The notes below the pieces were generated by a model. That model ran no database searches. It was given only the letters and a program-made list of their open reading frames with translations, and was not told the origin of the DNA. Position numbers and translations under genes: made by a program. A stretch of 42,286 bases of DNA from Lachnospiraceae bacterium (GTDB taxonomy: Bacteria > Bacillota > Clostridia > Lachnospirales > Lachnospiraceae). Numbering within the stretch: the first letter of the stretch is position 1; each line of letters begins with the position of its first letter. Location: NCBI GenBank assembly GCA_021199495.1, contig JAJQHY010000050.1, positions 1 through 42,286 of the forward strand. The letters run 5' to 3'. Positions 31,965-38,998 of the stretch are shown piece by piece.

Positions 31965-32928
31965 CGTCAGAAACCTCCTCAATTGCAAGCAGAACAAGAT
32001 CGACACTGTCCCGCAGAGCCAGCAGCTCTTCTCTGAGCTGTGTTTTTGCTTTATCAGATATTTTGTGCATATCTGTCTTTGTAAACACTCTGTCGATCGA
32101 TGAATTCCAGGAGGGAATCGTCAGCGACAGGCTTGCCACTTCACCGTCAGGGTCGTATGAGGGCACATCCTTCACAGATGGCTGATTGATGTTGGCGGCG
32201 GCTTTTCGTCGTTCTCTTGCGGTCTGTTGTTTCTTCTGCAAATCCGGCTCCGAGATAGCGGACAACATATCCGAAGTGTGACAGCTTTTTTTATTCTGGC
32301 GTATCATAGCATTTGTCAGCGCCCTTATCTGCCACTCATTCATAGAGGCTATGGTGGCCAGGTTGTCCTTTTTGATGTGCAGCCGACCGGACAGATACAT
32401 CTCTGCGAAACGGCTATCCTTCTCAGCAATCTCATCTATGGCATTTGCAATATTCTTGTAGCCGTAGATAGCCATGCAAGAGATACCATACTTTCGTCCG
32501 ATGGCATATGCGGAACCTTTACCATGAATTGGCCATTGCACTGTTTGCTCTGGTACTCTTTCACGGTCACGGAACTGTTCTTGGCTACGACGCTCTCCAA
32601 GTGTTTTTTCCGCAATATACATTTTTCCAACAAGGTATCTAAATAGCTCGTTGGGTATACCCTCCTGGCTGATATGATATTGGCAGACCCAGCATATGGC
32701 CTCTTCTCGGTTGACATAATTCAACTCTTTGACTTCGATTGGGAGTTTGTTCCGGTAGCAGATTTCATATCTATACCTCCCATCTACAAGGATGTTATCC
32801 CAAACCACGATGGGGTCACAGCGGCCGTCGCTTAAAATATGCTCCTCCAGTTGGGCGTACTTTTTAGGCGCAAGTATTGGTTGCAACCGAATGAACTCGG
32901 AGTCATAAATAAAATTGGGCTCACTCAT
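31957..32928 (-). CDS. ParB-like DNA-binding protein
   Basis: 323 residues from ATG 32928, which overlaps the previous stop by 8 nt like its neighbours. IRLQPILAPKKYAQLEEHIL, then IVVWDNILVDGRYRYEICYR and a VKEL.YVNREEAICWV segment form a ParB/sulfiredoxin-type N-terminal domain. GSAYAIGRKYGISCMAIYGY looks like the HTH. The C-terminal half is helical with a possible coiled coil. ParB-like proteins bind DNA and, in true ParB, CTP; the ParB box for CTP (GERR) is replaced here by DGRYR. A role in element maintenance or regulation with the neighbouring recombinase is inferred from operon context. Confidence 0.78.
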   Translation of the reverse strand: MSEPNFIYDSEFIRLQPILAPKKYAQLEEHILSDGRCDPIVVWDNILVDGRYRYEICYRNKLPIEVKELNYVNREEAICWVCQYHISQEGIPNELFRYLVGKMYIAEKTLGERRSQEQFRDRERVPEQTVQWPIHGKGSAYAIGRKYGISCMAIYGYKNIANAIDEIAEKDSRFAEMYLSGRLHIKKDNLATIASMNEWQIRALTNAMIRQNKKSCHTSDMLSAISEPDLQKKQQTARERRKAAANINQPSVKDVPSYDPDGEVASLSLTIPSWNSSIDRVFTKTDMHKISDKAKTQLREELLALRDSVDLVLLAIEEVSDGG

Positions 32929-33322
32929 AGCATCGGTTTTGCCTTGCCTTTGCTCTGTACGGCAAATTCGGGTGGCCTGATTCCATGCGAAAAAAGACCG
33001 CATTTTGGCCATGAATCTGTTGCCCTAACAGCTTGACCGATGTGTAGTCATGGAAACCTGCACAGTCGGCTATTTCATGTACCAAATGGCTGCTGTACAC
33101 TTCAAAGGAACCATTGTTGGTAGCCATCGAACCCACTCGATAGGCGCCGTCACTCATTTCATCACAGTTTTCTACGATGATACACTTAGTTTGCGGGTTC
33201 ACCAGCATTCGGAAGAATTTTGGGTTGTTCATCAGGGTCAGAGTGGTCTTGTGAATCCGAATGCGATCTCTTTTGAGATCAACTGTAAGACCAGCGGTTT
33301 TTTCTTCGTTTAGAGTATTCAT
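32921..33322 (-). CDS. stand-alone recombinase C-domain paralogue, 133 aa
   Basis: Starts at ATG 33322 after AGGGAGGAT and overlaps the 240-residue gene by 4 nt (ATGA). Residues ~20-112 have the same order of elements as the C-terminal part of the adjacent large recombinase: RDRIRIHKTTLTL, VNPQTKCIIVEN, a VHEIADCAGF helix and ending AVFFRM. It is the most divergent of the three copies. No catalytic motif is visible. It may be a DNA-binding or oligomerisation partner of the recombinase. Confidence 0.55.
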   Translation of the reverse strand: MNTLNEEKTAGLTVDLKRDRIRIHKTTLTLMNNPKFFRMLVNPQTKCIIVENCDEMSDGAYRVGSMATNNGSFEVYSSHLVHEIADCAGFHDYTSVKLLGQQIHGQNAVFFRMESGHPNLPYRAKARQNRCYE

Positions 33323-34041
33323 GGTGTTGTATCCTCCCTATCGAGTTGTGGGTGTGTTTGCCGTTGCCCAGGTTGCTTCTGGACACTAATAATAACGTAA
33401 TCATCAAAACGGTTGATTGCGTAAGTACGCTCATGTTCTTCTACAGGCAGACCAAACTGATGCCGCCATGACTCCATGTATACAGGATCGCAGCTAACAC
33501 TATTGCGGACTATATTCCCTTCTTCATCCCGAATCGCCTTCCTGGGGTAAATAAGCGCAGCGTTCAAATCGAAGATGAGAAGCCGGTCACCTTTGCTGCG
33601 CACTAGCTTTCCAATCATCTTGTGACGGTTATTCAAGTCCCAATTTGTCAGCGAAGATATCAGAGAGCAAAAGGCTGGCTTGCATTTTATATGGCGCACA
33701 TTTCCCTTGGCTGTTTTCCAGAGAACAGAATCCTTCATTTCCTCGTCGCAAGGCTTTAGGATTATTTTCCTCTGGGCAGAGTTGACCATGATAAGTACTC
33801 GTGTTGTATCCGGAGCCTTATTCAGACAGACTTTATTGACATACAGCTCGTTGTTACAAAGGCACAATGCAGGCTCCTTGGCATGAGCAAAAAACTCCTC
33901 ACGAGTGATTTGATAGCCCGCATAGGAGAATGTATCATCCTGGACAAATTCATCCTTCTTCCCAGTCACGGGGTCGATGCGGAGCTGTTCCTCAAGATGC
34001 GATTCTGTTCCTACTGTATCAAACAATGTCTGTTGCGTCAT
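33319..34041 (-). CDS. stand-alone recombinase C-domain paralogue, 240 aa
   Basis: ATG 34041 lies within the recombinase 3' end (23-nt overlap). An N-terminal segment contains LEEQLRIDPVTGKKDEFVQD and YAGYQITREEFFAHAKEP. Residues 63-160 resemble the recombinase C-terminal region: NNELYVNKVCLNK, AQRKIILKP, SVLW, LISSLTNWD and RLLIFDL correspond to SDSIKFTSCTLSKL, IRKLFVVRP, AVSW, IIYELMNWN and FLVFDL of the recombinase. The remaining C-terminus has YMESWRHQFGLPVEEHERTY. This shared module is seen by eye and has not been tested by alignment scores. Confidence 0.6.
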   Translation of the reverse strand: MTQQTLFDTVGTESHLEEQLRIDPVTGKKDEFVQDDTFSYAGYQITREEFFAHAKEPALCLCNNELYVNKVCLNKAPDTTRVLIMVNSAQRKIILKPCDEEMKDSVLWKTAKGNVRHIKCKPAFCSLISSLTNWDLNNRHKMIGKLVRSKGDRLLIFDLNAALIYPRKAIRDEEGNIVRNSVSCDPVYMESWRHQFGLPVEEHERTYAINRFDDYVIISVQKQPGQRQTHPQLDREDTTP

Positions 34042-35875
34042 GCGCCATACTTCCTTCTCTTATCGTGGCAATGATAGAAGATATTCCAGCTTCCAGCTCC
34101 TGCTCAGTCGATGGCCTCAACGTATCACGACGAGGGCTTGGTTTACCGGCATCCTGTACATTCCACTCTTGTGTTGCACTGGTGCCATCGGTCAGTAAAG
34201 GGACATAGCTATAGTATTCGTTACCAAAGTTAGAAAGCCAGTTCTGGGGAATTGCGGTGACTGTGCTGGCCGGGATATCCGTAGCTTCTGGATTCTCTGG
34301 GACGATAACTTTTACTACATTTCGTATCTTGATGACGGCTTCAGCTTCTTTCAGGTCAAATACCAAAAAACTATCTGTACCGTTATCCCGGCATTCACCA
34401 TGAACATAGTAAGGCCACTCACTGTTCCAGTTCATCAGCTCATATATGATAGGGAGGTATGCATGACCCATAATTTTTTTAGGATGATACCGCTTACCAT
34501 CAAAAGAGAGCCAGCTGACAGCGTTCCGATTGTCTTTTTTGGTTGGCCGCACAACGAACAGTTTGCGAATCGGGTCGAAAAGAAACTCTACCTGTATGCA
34601 GTTGTTCAGCTTCGAGAGGGTGCAACTTGTGAATTTGATTGAATCACTTGCAAATGTGATCGCACAGCTATTGTAGCTTTCAAAAAACTGGCCCCGGACG
34701 ACTTCAAATCCACGCAGGTCTAATGCCCCAATTTCAGGGGTCACAGTTGTTTCTGAGTTATCCCTTTGCTGAGTCGGAAGGATAGCTTCGACGGCGGCCA
34801 GATAGTCCTCGACGGTGAAGCCAGCCCATCGAGGATTGATGATAACAAAGCCACGGAGTGCACCCGTATCAATGACATGAAGATGGGGGAGCATACCTGC
34901 TCGACCGCCCTTTCTGTATGCAATAATCTGCTGCACTGCAAAAAAGTCATCTCGTGAGATAATCGCCTCGTGATGATCTCTCTGGCGATACTGTGCCTTT
35001 TCACCACGGTTCTTTACTGAGCGGTGATTCAGGTAATTAGGGGTAAAGGTTTTATGTGCCAGCACATCGCCACAGTGTCGTTCATTCTGCAAGATGTTCA
35101 AGACAGTGCCGGCGGTCCATTTGTAGCTCCCACGCTTGGTTACCCGTTTTAACTGCATAAGGGTTTCTGCAATCTGCTGGGTCGAATAACCATAGAGAAA
35201 CATAAAGAAAATGAGCCTGACAGTAAGGGCTTCATCTTCATTGATGACAAGGTTGCCATCTTCATCCTTGTCATACCCCAGTAATTCAGGCGTCATGAAA
35301 ATCCCACGGCTGAACCGCATCTCGTAGGAAAGGTTCATAGAACTGCTCTTTGTATGAGACTCCTCCTGCGCCAAGGTGGCGATAAAAGAGAGGGACATCT
35401 CACTATCCTCCTTGAGCGTGAAAAGGCTTTCTGTCTCAAACAGGACGCCGACAGGGGGCTTCAGAGCAGCAAGCTCACGGACATAGCCGATGCAATCGTA
35501 GATGTTTCGTGCAAAACGAGATACACTTTTTGTCACGATCAAATCGACCTTATGCTGCTTGCAGTCTTCTATCATTTGTACAAAGGCGTCCCTGTGCTTT
35601 AGAGATGTGCCAGAGATACCTTCATCTGCGTATATGTGATAAAGCGTCCAGCCCTCTCTCCGGTCAATCAAATCCGTGTAATGGTTTTGCTGCAGCTCAA
35701 AAGAAGATGTTTGACGTGGGTCGCCAGTAGAGACGCGCGCATATACGCCTACCCTTTTAGGGCTGTCATCTACGAAAATATCTTTCTTCTCAATAGCCGG
35801 GATCGTCTCAAGCTCATCCTGCGATATACCCTTGTAACGGCTTCTAATTTTTTGCTTGTCTTCCGATTTTGTCAT
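34019..35875 (-). CDS. large serine recombinase with unusual C-terminal domain
   Basis: 618 residues from ATG 35875. The resolvase domain has YARVST (Ser49), IYADEGISGTSLKHRDAF and KSVSRFARN; the linker has AQEESHTKSSSM; the recombinase domain ends WTAGTVLNILQNERHCGD. No zinc ribbon follows. Instead ALRGFVIINPRWAGFTVEDY (339-358) leads to a C-terminal module at about 405-510 that recurs in the next two genes, and a ~100-residue tail. The first gene of a seven-gene leftward operon, it probably catalyses integration, excision or inversion of the element, with neighbours as accessory factors. Confidence 0.88.
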   Translation of the reverse strand: MTKSEDKQKIRSRYKGISQDELETIPAIEKKDIFVDDSPKRVGVYARVSTGDPRQTSSFELQQNHYTDLIDRREGWTLYHIYADEGISGTSLKHRDAFVQMIEDCKQHKVDLIVTKSVSRFARNIYDCIGYVRELAALKPPVGVLFETESLFTLKEDSEMSLSFIATLAQEESHTKSSSMNLSYEMRFSRGIFMTPELLGYDKDEDGNLVINEDEALTVRLIFFMFLYGYSTQQIAETLMQLKRVTKRGSYKWTAGTVLNILQNERHCGDVLAHKTFTPNYLNHRSVKNRGEKAQYRQRDHHEAIISRDDFFAVQQIIAYRKGGRAGMLPHLHVIDTGALRGFVIINPRWAGFTVEDYLAAVEAILPTQQRDNSETTVTPEIGALDLRGFEVVRGQFFESYNSCAITFASDSIKFTSCTLSKLNNCIQVEFLFDPIRKLFVVRPTKKDNRNAVSWLSFDGKRYHPKKIMGHAYLPIIYELMNWNSEWPYYVHGECRDNGTDSFLVFDLKEAEAVIKIRNVVKVIVPENPEATDIPASTVTAIPQNWLSNFGNEYYSYVPLLTDGTSATQEWNVQDAGKPSPRRDTLRPSTEQELEAGISSIIATIREGSMAHDATDIV

Positions 35876-36013
35876 GTCTCATTATCACACTCCAACCCGC
35901 TGATTGCACAGTCGCCTGCAATAGCTTGCGGCGCTAACTCGCTCACTTTTTACCAGAATTGTGATAGTAATGCTATTATACAAAGCGCAAAGCAGATGTA
36001 CCAGAGACAGAGA

Positions 36014-36042
36014 GTACCGCTACCGGTACAGTGTGTACCGCT
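36014..36042. promoter_or_regulatory. GTACCG operator-like repeats between divergent genes
   Basis: GTACCGCT at 36014-36021 and 36035-36042 (two helical turns apart) with the palindrome TACCGGTA at 36021-36028, between the leftward recombinase operon and the rightward XRE gene. The rest of 35876-36145 shows no gene. Confidence 0.55.
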
Positions 36043-36101
36043 TTTTGAAAAAATTTTATAAACAGTTGCAATCACTGTGTATCGCACTACTGTTTTTCTT
36101 G

Positions 36102-36136
36102 GAATGAGCAAATTCATTCTAAAGAATTATAGGAGG
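36102..36136 (+). promoter_or_regulatory. inverted repeat and ribosome site ahead of XRE gene
   Basis: GAATGA (36102-36107) and TCATTC (36114-36119) overlap the TTCTAAAGAATTATAGGAGG segment, which resembles ATTCCATAAAGAATTATAGG at 30117-30136. Confidence 0.5.
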
Positions 36137-36145
36137 TCCGATATT

Positions 36146-36478
36146 ATGGACAAAATGATTGTGGCACGCAGAATCAAGCATTATCGCCGCACGGCGAATA
36201 TGTCACAGGAAACTCTTGCTGAGGCAGTAGGCGTCTCTGATACCTATATCCGCAAGCTTGAGAATGGAGAACGATTTCCCTCACTTGAGAAACTTGTTGC
36301 ACTGGCAGATGCCCTGGACACCACGCCAAATCACCTGCTCCTTTCGTCTACGCATCTAAGTAAGCGCGAAGGGTCCAGCATCCTCGACTTATTGAATGAT
36401 TGCACCCCTACGGAGTTTATCATCCTCTATGAGAATATGTCGTCGCTTAAGGAGTCGCTTCGCAACCATATTAAATAA
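36146..36478 (+). CDS. XRE-family transcriptional regulator
   Basis: 110 residues from ATG 36146, 9 nt after AGGAGG. ARRIKHYRRTANMSQETLAE, VGVSDTYIRKLENGERFPSL and LADALDTTPNHLLL form the HTH. The C-terminal part (ILDLLNDCTPTEFIILYENM) resembles the tails of regulators controlling clostridial mobile elements. It is divergent from the recombinase operon and shares the GTACCG region with it. It resembles the XRE protein at 29771-30085. A repressor of the leftward operon is the simplest role. Confidence 0.88.
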   Translation: MDKMIVARRIKHYRRTANMSQETLAEAVGVSDTYIRKLENGERFPSLEKLVALADALDTTPNHLLLSSTHLSKREGSSILDLLNDCTPTEFIILYENMSSLKESLRNHIK

Positions 36479-36493
36479 GGCAGCAAGTGCAAA

Positions 36494-36543
36494 ATCCCTC
36501 GGTAGAGCTATCGCAATATCGTGAAAGAGCTCCGCCGAGGGAT
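36494..36543 (+). terminator. terminator-like hairpin after the XRE gene
   Basis: ATCCCTCGG (36494-36502) pairs with CCGAGGGAT (36535-36543), with possible inner pairing of AGAGCT segments. No clear U-tract; it may mark the right end of the element's transcripts. Confidence 0.55.
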
Positions 36544-36566
36544 GTCTCATTTCTACAATGTTATGT

Positions 36567-36683
36567 GTTACAAATGCCCGTTGGCATACGTTGCAACTTA
36601 GTTACAAAGTATCGGAGGGTGAGCGTTCCTATGTTGGCACGGTATTTTGTAGTAGCTGGCAACTGAAAATACAGGTGTTACAA
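36567..36683. repeat. three GTTACAA repeats upstream of the regulator
   Basis: GTTACAA at 36567-36573, 36601-36607 and 36677-36683. Significance uncertain; otherwise 36544-36700 shows no gene. Confidence 0.35.
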
Positions 36684-36700
36684 TAGAGAGAGTCCTTTTG

Positions 36701-36729
36701 TTGACTGGATTATACCCTTATGCTATACT
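36701..36729 (+). promoter_or_regulatory. sigma-A promoter of the two-component operon
   Basis: TTGACT (36701-36706), 17 bp, TATACT (36724-36729), about 35 nt before the GTG start. Confidence 0.75.
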
Positions 36730-36764
36730 TAATTATCATTTATATCGGAAAGGGGTAGCGTGAT

Positions 36765-37472
36765 GTGCAGGTTGCTGTAGTAGATGACTCCCAAAAAGAC
36801 AGTGCTCTGCTGTCAAAATATCTGAACCGGTTTGCGTCTGAGTCAAAGATTCCCCTCTCTCCCTCCTGTTTCCCAGATGCCTCTGCCTTCTTTTCCACAT
36901 TCTCTGGTCAATTTGAACTGGTGATTCTGGACATTGATATGCCGGGAATGAATGGGGTGGACGCTGCCCGACTGCTTCGCAAGTCTGACTCAGATGTGGT
37001 GATTATGTTCGTCACCAATATGCCACAGTATGCCCTGGCGGGCTACGAGGTGGAAGCGGTAGACTATGTGTTAAAGCCGATCTCATATGCGGATTTTTCG
37101 CTCAAGCTCCGCAAGGCTGCACGTTATATCGAGCGAAACCGGGAACAACGGGTTCTGTTACGTACAACGGAAGGCACCATCAGTGTTATGCCAAGAGAAA
37201 TCCTCTATGTGGAATCTGAGCTCCATTATCTGATGTATCACACATTTGAACGAATATACCGTGTAAGGGGAACCTTAAACGAAGCGGAAGCAATATTGAA
37301 AGATGCATCTTTTGCCCGATGCAGCAACAGCTATCTCGTAAACCTCCGCCACGTGTCAGCCATACAACAAGAAGATGTACTCGTGGGTGTGGATAGGCTG
37401 AAAATGAGCCGGAGCAAAAGAGCATCTTTTTTGGAGCAATACACTCGTTATTTGGGAGGGGTGGAACAATGA
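36765..37472 (+). CDS. LytTR-family response regulator
   Basis: 235 residues from GTG 36765 (GAAAGGGG upstream). The receiver has the acidic pair VVDDS (7-8), LDIDMPGMNG (phospho-acceptor Asp56), a Thr84 switch and YVLKPIS (Lys104). The output domain (~135-235) is LytTR: ILYVESELHYLMYHT, FARCSNSYLVNLRHV and a K..RSKRASFLE end. Like AgrA it would bind paired 9-bp direct repeats. It is coupled to the sensor kinase by an ATGA overlap. No signal-peptide gene is seen. Confidence 0.93.
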   Translation: MQVAVVDDSQKDSALLSKYLNRFASESKIPLSPSCFPDASAFFSTFSGQFELVILDIDMPGMNGVDAARLLRKSDSDVVIMFVTNMPQYALAGYEVEAVDYVLKPISYADFSLKLRKAARYIERNREQRVLLRTTEGTISVMPREILYVESELHYLMYHTFERIYRVRGTLNEAEAILKDASFARCSNSYLVNLRHVSAIQQEDVLVGVDRLKMSRSKRASFLEQYTRYLGGVEQ

Positions 37473-38785
37473 CGGCCCAAGGAGTGTTTGAAGAGCTTCG
37501 ATTTGTGTGGGAGCTTATGGGTGCAAATCTGATTTTCCTACTTCCCTTTGCTCGGCGGAAGGGTAGGTGGTGGCGGGAGATTTTGGGTTTCCTGATTTTC
37601 TCTGTCCTCTCGCTGGGGTACTTTCCGCTACGAGCCTGGATGGGAACCCACCTTGAAATCCCTGATATTGTCGTCGGATGCTGGTATATCTGTCTCACGC
37701 TCCTCATGATGCTCTATTTGCGCTTCTGCTTTGAACTCACCATTTGTGATGCCCTCTATATCTGTATTGCCAGTTATGCAACACAGCATATCGTCTATGT
37801 TCTCATCCATGAGGTGCTTGCGCTACGCCTTTGGCTGGAGCTTCCGGAACATATGCTTTTTTATGCGCTGCTCAGCACAGGAACCTGTTTTCTGCTCTAC
37901 GCTGTCCTTTACCATTTATTTGCCCCCAAGCTTCGGCAGTGCAGGGGACGACTCTTGGAGGACACGCCTCTCCATATTCTTTTTTATGCTATTTTCCTAA
38001 CAGCGCTTATGTTTTGCACTTTTAGTTGTCAATACCTGTTCCACTTCGACCCTGACATTGAGATGTTGAGTGCAGAACTTGGATTGTTGATTTGCGTCAT
38101 GATATTGGCAATTCAGTACTCCTCGGTAAGAATGACCCTCTACAGTCGTGAGCAGGCAGAAATTCAACAAATGCTCCATACTGGAGAGCGGAATTATGCC
38201 CTCTCCAGAGACTTGATTGAGGTAATCAACCGCAGTGTCCACGATTTAAAGCATACCCTTGGGGCGCTGAAAATGGCAGATGAGGGAGAGCGTCAGCAGT
38301 TCATCCAAGAGACAGAACGGAGCATTCACCAATATCAACAGTTGGTTCATACAGACAATGAGGCGCTCAACACGATTCTGGCAGAGAAAAGCCTCCTTTG
38401 CGATAAGCAGAACATTCGCTTTACCTGCTCCCTGGAACAGGCAAGGCTTGACTTTCTCTCGTTACCTGACCTTTACACCCTACTGGGCAATGCGATTGAC
38501 AACGCCATTGAAAGTGTCAGTAAGCTCACCGACCCAGAACAGAGGATCATCAGCTTATCGATTCGGCAGCACCATTCCATCGTCAGTATCCAGACCAACA
38601 ATTATTTCCAGGGAGAATTGCAGTTTCACGCTGGCCTGCCCCGCACCACCAAGGAAGATGCCTTTCAGCACGGTTGTGGTCTGAAAAGCATTCGCTATCT
38701 GGCAGAAAAATACGGCGGGTCCATGTATGTCAGCGCCAAAGATCAAGTTTTTATTCTCCAAATCATGCTGCCTGTGCAGGGGTGA
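37469..38785 (+). CDS. GHKL sensor histidine kinase (AgrC-like)
   Basis: 438 residues. About six hydrophobic segments fill residues ~10-215. The dimerisation helix has HDLKHTLGALK (near 257) with the phospho-acceptor His, and the GHKL ATPase domain has LGNAIDNAIES (N box) and HGCGLKSIRYLAEKYGG (G box), ending in a beta-strand pair. This is the HPK10-like, peptide- or ligand-sensing class. The kinase phosphorylates the upstream LytTR regulator; its signal cannot be told. A strong terminator follows. Confidence 0.92.
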   Translation: MTAQGVFEELRFVWELMGANLIFLLPFARRKGRWWREILGFLIFSVLSLGYFPLRAWMGTHLEIPDIVVGCWYICLTLLMMLYLRFCFELTICDALYICIASYATQHIVYVLIHEVLALRLWLELPEHMLFYALLSTGTCFLLYAVLYHLFAPKLRQCRGRLLEDTPLHILFYAIFLTALMFCTFSCQYLFHFDPDIEMLSAELGLLICVMILAIQYSSVRMTLYSREQAEIQQMLHTGERNYALSRDLIEVINRSVHDLKHTLGALKMADEGERQQFIQETERSIHQYQQLVHTDNEALNTILAEKSLLCDKQNIRFTCSLEQARLDFLSLPDLYTLLGNAIDNAIESVSKLTDPEQRIISLSIRQHHSIVSIQTNNYFQGELQFHAGLPRTTKEDAFQHGCGLKSIRYLAEKYGGSMYVSAKDQVFILQIMLPVQG

Positions 38786-38808
38786 ACGTTCAAACAAATT
38801 ATCTGTCA

Positions 38809-38837
38809 AAGTGCCCAAAGTTCTGGGCACTTTTTTT
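38809..38837 (+). terminator. strong intrinsic terminator
   Basis: AAGTGCCCA (38809-38817) pairs with TGGGCACTT (38824-38832) and is followed by a run of seven T. It ends the two-component operon. Confidence 0.88.
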
Positions 38838-38851
38838 ACGCCAAAAGGCAG

Positions 38852-38880
38852 ATTCTGCCTCATTTTCGCAAATTCTGCCA
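38852..38880 (+). promoter_or_regulatory. paired direct repeats, candidate LytTR site
   Basis: ATTCTGCC at 38852-38859 and 38872-38879, 20 bp apart, ending 7 bp upstream of the GH3 promoter -35. LytTR regulators bind 9-bp direct repeats about two turns apart just upstream of -35. Confidence 0.55.
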
Positions 38881-38886
38881 GGTCGC

Positions 38887-38915
38887 TTGAAGATGTTTTG
38901 ATGTACTGATATAAA
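38887..38915 (+). promoter_or_regulatory. promoter of the GH3 gene
   Basis: TTGAAG (38887-38892), 17 bp, TATAAA (38910-38915), giving an untranslated leader of roughly 75 nt. Confidence 0.65.
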
Positions 38916-38998
38916 GAATACATCCGTTTCGCAAGAAACAAGGCTATAGGCAGGACGCAGGAAAGCGCACCGCCGGACGCACAGAAAAGGAGAAAAAA

